Part shown: positions 7,561 to 9,361 of the stretch, one piece after another
How the letters are laid out: each line of letters starts with the position of its first letter
Position numbering within the stretch: the first letter of the stretch is position 1
Origin: Bacteroidia bacterium
Lineage (GTDB): Bacteria; Bacteroidota; Bacteroidia; Flavobacteriales; Flavobacteriaceae
Length of the DNA stretch: 9,361 nucleotides
Direction: 5' to 3'
NCBI GenBank assembly: GCA_030425715.1
Contig: JAUIAA010000059.1
Coordinates: 1-9,361 of the forward strand
Notes under the pieces: generated by a model
Told to the model about the DNA's origin: nothing
Database searches by the model: none
The model's input: the letters and a program-made list of their open reading frames with translations, nothing else
Made by a program: the position numbers and the translations under genes

Positions 7561-7570
7561 CAGGGTGAAA

Positions 7571-7630
7571 ATGTTACAATTAAATACTACAACAAATAAT
7601 ATTCGCCGCTCACCCAAGCGTCGCCGCTAG
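7571..7630 (+). CDS. Arginine-rich leader peptide 1 (19 aa)
   Basis: ATG at 7571-7573, TAG at 7628-7630. The peptide starts MLQLNTTTNN and ends IRRSPKRRR-stop, so five of its last eight residues are Arg. The Arg codons are CGC, CGC, CGT, CGC, CGC. It lies upstream of a GNAT gene and argG, which fits a leader whose translation speed reports arginyl-tRNA supply, as in amino-acid attenuators. The stop codon forms the first bases of a small hairpin (7628-7643), and TCACCC inside the ORF (7610-7615) is complementary to GGGTGA just before the ATG (7563-7568). The coding status is inferred from the Arg run, the position and the repetition of the same design in the next ORF. Confidence 0.65.
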   Translation: MLQLNTTTNNIRRSPKRRR

Positions 7631-7666
7631 TTCTATTGGACTAACAAATGTTATTTATTATTTTTT
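7628..7666 (+). terminator. Hairpin plus U-rich stretch after leader 1 (possible attenuator)
   Basis: UAGUUC (7628-7633) pairs with GGACUA (7638-7643) across a UAUU loop: six pairs including one U-G. A U-rich stretch follows at 7650-7666, ending in six U. The stem is short and the U run begins several bases away, so as an intrinsic terminator it is weak. It begins in the leader stop codon, so a ribosome ending there would cover it while one stalled in the last Arg codons might not. Function is inferred. Confidence 0.3.
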
Positions 7667-7681
7667 CACAATTCTTTTAAA

Positions 7682-7777
7682 ATGCAATTTCAAAATACAA
7701 TTCAAACTTTAATTTTTAGCAAGCCAGCTATGGTTAACTTGTTTACTGTGTTTGTAATCCGCCGCCGTCGCCCGTAA
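7682..7777 (+). CDS. Arginine-rich leader peptide 2 (31 aa)
   Basis: ATG at 7682-7684, TAA at 7775-7777; an internal ATG at 7730-7732 could give a 15-residue version. The peptide ends FVIRRRRP-stop, with four consecutive Arg codons CGC CGC CGT CGC. It repeats the design of leader 1: an unremarkable start, then an Arg run at the end. The stop codon falls within the loop of a hairpin (7769-7782), tying translation of the Arg run to RNA folding. It ends 85 bases before the GNAT start. A terminal Pro after poly-Arg could also slow termination. No homologue is known to me. Confidence 0.6.
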   Translation: MQFQNTIQTLIFSKPAMVNLFTVFVIRRRRP

Positions 7778-7794
7778 GGGTGTATTGTGTTTTT
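7769..7794 (+). terminator. GNRA-capped hairpin at the end of leader 2 plus U run (attenuator candidate)
   Basis: CGCCC (7769-7773) pairs with GGGUG (7778-7782) around a GUAA tetraloop: four Watson-Crick pairs and one G-U. A UUUUU run follows at 7790-7794. The 5' arm lies in the last Arg/Pro codons of leader 2, so a ribosome stalled on Arg codons would mask it. The seven bases between stem and U run make it an imperfect intrinsic terminator. Confidence 0.4.
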
Positions 7795-7816
7795 GAAATA
7801 GGTGAGTCCATTTCAG
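7793..7816 (+). promoter_or_regulatory. Second hairpin in the leader, overlapping the U run
   Basis: UUGAAAU (7793-7799) pairs with AUUUCAG (7810-7816), and beyond a bulged A7800, GG (7801-7802) pairs with CC (7808-7809) around the loop UGAGU: nine pairs with one bulge. It uses the U run that would end the 7769-7782 hairpin, so it could act as a competing structure. AGTCCA (7805-7810) is also complementary to TGGACT (7637-7642) in the first hairpin. Confidence 0.3.
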
Positions 7817-7862
7817 TCTTCAGTTTAAAAAAATCAATTCTTAATTAAATAGTGAATTCCAT

Positions 7863-8483
7863 ATGGAAATTGTTATTGCATCAAAAAAACATATTAAATA
7901 TGCTGGTATAATTTGCGAAACCATTAGCAAATCAGCAGAAGAAAGAGGAACTGGCATTGCCAAAAGAACTCCAGAATACATTACCACAAAAATAGAAAAT
8001 GGTAATGCAGTTATTGCTTTGGATGGGGAAATTTTTGCAGGGTTTTGTTATATCGAAATTTTTAGCAATAAAAATTATGTTGCACATTCAGGGTTAATAG
8101 TGCATCCAAATTATAGAAAACTGGGCCTGGCAAAAAAAATCAAAACCAAGGTTTTTCAATACTCTAAGCAAAAATATCCCAAAGCGAAAATTTTTGGAAT
8201 TACTACAGGATTGGCAGTGATGAAAATAAATTACGAACTAGGCTACAAACCAGTTACGTTTTCAGAATTGACAGATGATCCTGAGTTTTGGAAAGGTTGC
8301 CAAACCTGTAAAAATTACGATGTTTTACAAAGAACAGAACAAAAAATGTGCTTGTGTACGGGTATGTTGCATGATCCGAATAAAAAAGAGGAAGTAAAAA
8401 ACCATAATTACGATTCTAAAACTTGGAAAAGATTAAAAAATATCAAGCAAAGTTTGTTTTTAAAAAATAAATCAAAAAAATAG
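7863..8483 (+). CDS. GNAT family N-acetyltransferase of the arginine cluster
   Basis: A 206-residue acyl-CoA transferase. The acetyl-CoA-binding motif A is clear: GLIVHPNYRKLGLAKKI (77-93), containing R-K-L-G-L-A (85-90). Strands around 47-63 (AVIALDGEIFAGFCYIEI) and a helix around 117-127 complete the GNAT core. A C-terminal block has Cys146-x-x-Cys149 and Cys163-x-Cys165 with His170 (in KGCQTCKNYD and MCLCTGMLHD), a possible metal site unusual for GNATs. It is first in the operon, 31 bases before argG. That position suggests it makes the N-acyl-glutamate that starts arginine synthesis, or otherwise serves the pathway; the acceptor is not provable from sequence. The start at 7863 lies in the centre of a TTCCATATGGAA palindrome (7857-7868). 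The Lys-rich tail after about residue 172 looks flexible. All five Arg codons are AGA. Confidence 0.88.
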   Translation: MEIVIASKKHIKYAGIICETISKSAEERGTGIAKRTPEYITTKIENGNAVIALDGEIFAGFCYIEIFSNKNYVAHSGLIVHPNYRKLGLAKKIKTKVFQYSKQKYPKAKIFGITTGLAVMKINYELGYKPVTFSELTDDPEFWKGCQTCKNYDVLQRTEQKMCLCTGMLHDPNKKEEVKNHNYDSKTWKRLKNIKQSLFLKNKSKK

Positions 8484-8485
8484 AA

Positions 8486-8498
8486 GGTAAAATTTACC
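8486..8498 (+). repeat. Small inverted repeat between the GNAT gene and argG
   Basis: GGTAAA-A-TTTACC has perfect 6-base arms in the 31-base gap between the two genes. No U run follows, so it is not a terminator. It could protect or process the mRNA between the genes, or be chance. Confidence 0.3.
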
Positions 8499-8514
8499 AA
8501 TAAAATAGAATAGC

Positions 8515-9361
8515 ATGAAAAAATTAGTTTTAGCATATAGCGGAGGTCTAGATACTTCGTATTGCGCAAAATATTTATCAAAAGAAGAAGGCTTTGAAGT
8601 ACATGCCGTAAGTGTGAATACAGGTGGTTTTGATCAAGAAGAAATCAATGCCATTAAAGAAAAAGCATTACAGTTGGGTGCAAGTACTTACCAATCTATT
8701 AATGCAGTAAAAACTTTTTACGATAAAGTAGTAAAGTTTTTAATTTTTGGCAATGTGCTTAAAAATAATACTTATCCACTTTCGGTAAGTGCTGAGCGAA
8801 TTGTACAAGCCATTGAAATTGTGGAGTATGCAAAAAAAATAAAAGCAAATTATATTGCACATGGAAGTACAGGTGCAGGAAATGATCAAGTAAGATTTGA
8901 TATGATTTTTCAAATATTGGCTCCAGAAATTGAGATAATTACACCAATTAGAGATAAGAAACTGGCACGACAAGAAGAGATATCATATTTAAAAGAAAAC
9001 GGTATAGATCTTCCTTGGGAAAAGGCAAAATATTCTATCAATAAAGGGCTTTGGGGCACTAGTGTTGGGGGAGTGGAAACATTAACTTCACAGGGTGCTT
9101 TACCAGATGATGCATATCCAAGTCAGCTTGAAAATAATACACCAAAAGACATCAAGCTCACTTTTGAAAAAGGAGAATTGATAGCTATTGATGGTAAGAA
9201 AGATACTCCTTTAAACAATATTGAAAAGTTGAACACCATAGCATCAAAGTATGCTATTGGAAGAGATATCCATGTAGGAGATACTATTATTGGAATTAAA
9301 GGTAGAGTAGGTTTTGAAGCGGCAGCACCTTTAATTATTATCAAAGCACATCATTTGTTAG
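8515..9361 (+). CDS. argG: Argininosuccinate synthase, N-terminal 282 codons
   Basis: Joins citrulline and aspartate using ATP (giving AMP and PPi) to make argininosuccinate, the next-to-last step of arginine synthesis, in the cytoplasm. The N-terminal MKKLVLAYSGGLDTS holds the PP-loop SGGLDTS (9-15). Other family motifs: SVSAERI (92-98), HGSTGAGNDQVRFD (117-130), where the more usual TGKGNDQVRFE has Lys replaced by Ala, and YSINKGLWGTSVGG. The full protein is usually about 400 aa; the gene is cut by the window end at 9361, with no frameshift seen. The start at 8515 gives the standard family N terminus. It probably shares a transcript and the Arg-codon leader with the upstream GNAT gene, with more arginine genes likely beyond the window. 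The six Arg codons seen are AGA or CGA. Confidence 0.96.
   Translation, partial: MKKLVLAYSGGLDTSYCAKYLSKEEGFEVHAVSVNTGGFDQEEINAIKEKALQLGASTYQSINAVKTFYDKVVKFLIFGNVLKNNTYPLSVSAERIVQAIEIVEYAKKIKANYIAHGSTGAGNDQVRFDMIFQILAPEIEIITPIRDKKLARQEEISYLKENGIDLPWEKAKYSINKGLWGTSVGGVETLTSQGALPDDAYPSQLENNTPKDIKLTFEKGELIAIDGKKDTPLNNIEKLNTIASKYAIGRDIHVGDTIIGIKGRVGFEAAAPLIIIKAHHLL

Larger units (their letters stand above)
7222..7570. other. Divergent intergenic region, very AT-rich
   Basis: Control region between the leftward polymerase unit and the rightward arginine unit. No gene is seen. Two symmetric AT words stand out: ATTTAATA-A-TATTAAAT (7430-7446, 8-base perfect arms) and ATATAC-G-GTATAT (7463-7475, 6-base perfect arms). 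Either could be a regulator site, but base composition alone makes such palindromes common here. Confidence 0.5.

Noticed and set aside
7648..7680. Ten-codon ORF between the two leaders, ending just before leader 2
   Set aside because: No Arg codons and mostly the U-rich stretch read as Phe/Ile; no reason to think it is translated, though it would bridge the two leaders.
8740..9344. Two minus-strand ORFs (8740-8973 and 9123-9344)
   Set aside because: Both lie opposite argG, whose motifs are intact.

Overview
The window is AT-rich DNA with little sign of Shine-Dalgarno sequences. Its gene content (a DnaE-type polymerase paired with a Y-family polymerase, an arginine cluster opened by a GNAT gene and argG, and an Nramp-like gene beside gluconate genes) suggests a member of the Bacteroidota, most likely a flavobacterium. 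This placement is inferred from protein style and gene arrangement; no rRNA or other marker is present.

Left module (1-2402, minus strand): a fused gluconokinase/6-phosphogluconate dehydrogenase is followed 17 bases downstream by the N-terminal part of an Nramp/APC-fold membrane transporter that runs off the window. The fusion would turn gluconate into ribulose 5-phosphate in one polypeptide. Two oddities stand out. The kinase has no usual start codon at the position its conserved first strand requires. Two adjoining palindromes of the form TGGGTRCCCA lie just upstream and look like an operator.

Spacer (2403-3032): about 630 bases with no convincing gene. It holds the palindromes and one doubtful 38-codon ORF.

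Middle module (3033-7221, minus strand): a Y-family DNA polymerase with an intact active site is followed 10 bases later by a short (985 aa) DNA polymerase III alpha subunit. This looks like a translesion/mutagenesis cassette. No LexA/UmuD-type partner gene is visible.

Right module (7222-9361, plus strand): divergent from the polymerase genes, an AT-rich promoter region leads into two tiny ORFs of 19 and 31 codons that end in runs of arginine codons (IRRSPKRRR-stop and VIRRRRP-stop). They are followed by a GNAT acetyltransferase and by argG (truncated at the window edge). All nine arginine codons in the two small ORFs are CGC or CGT, while the eleven in the downstream coding sequence are AGA or CGA. 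Together with small competing RNA hairpins, this suggests translation-coupled control of the arginine operon by arginyl-tRNA supply. This tandem leader is the most interesting signal in the window.
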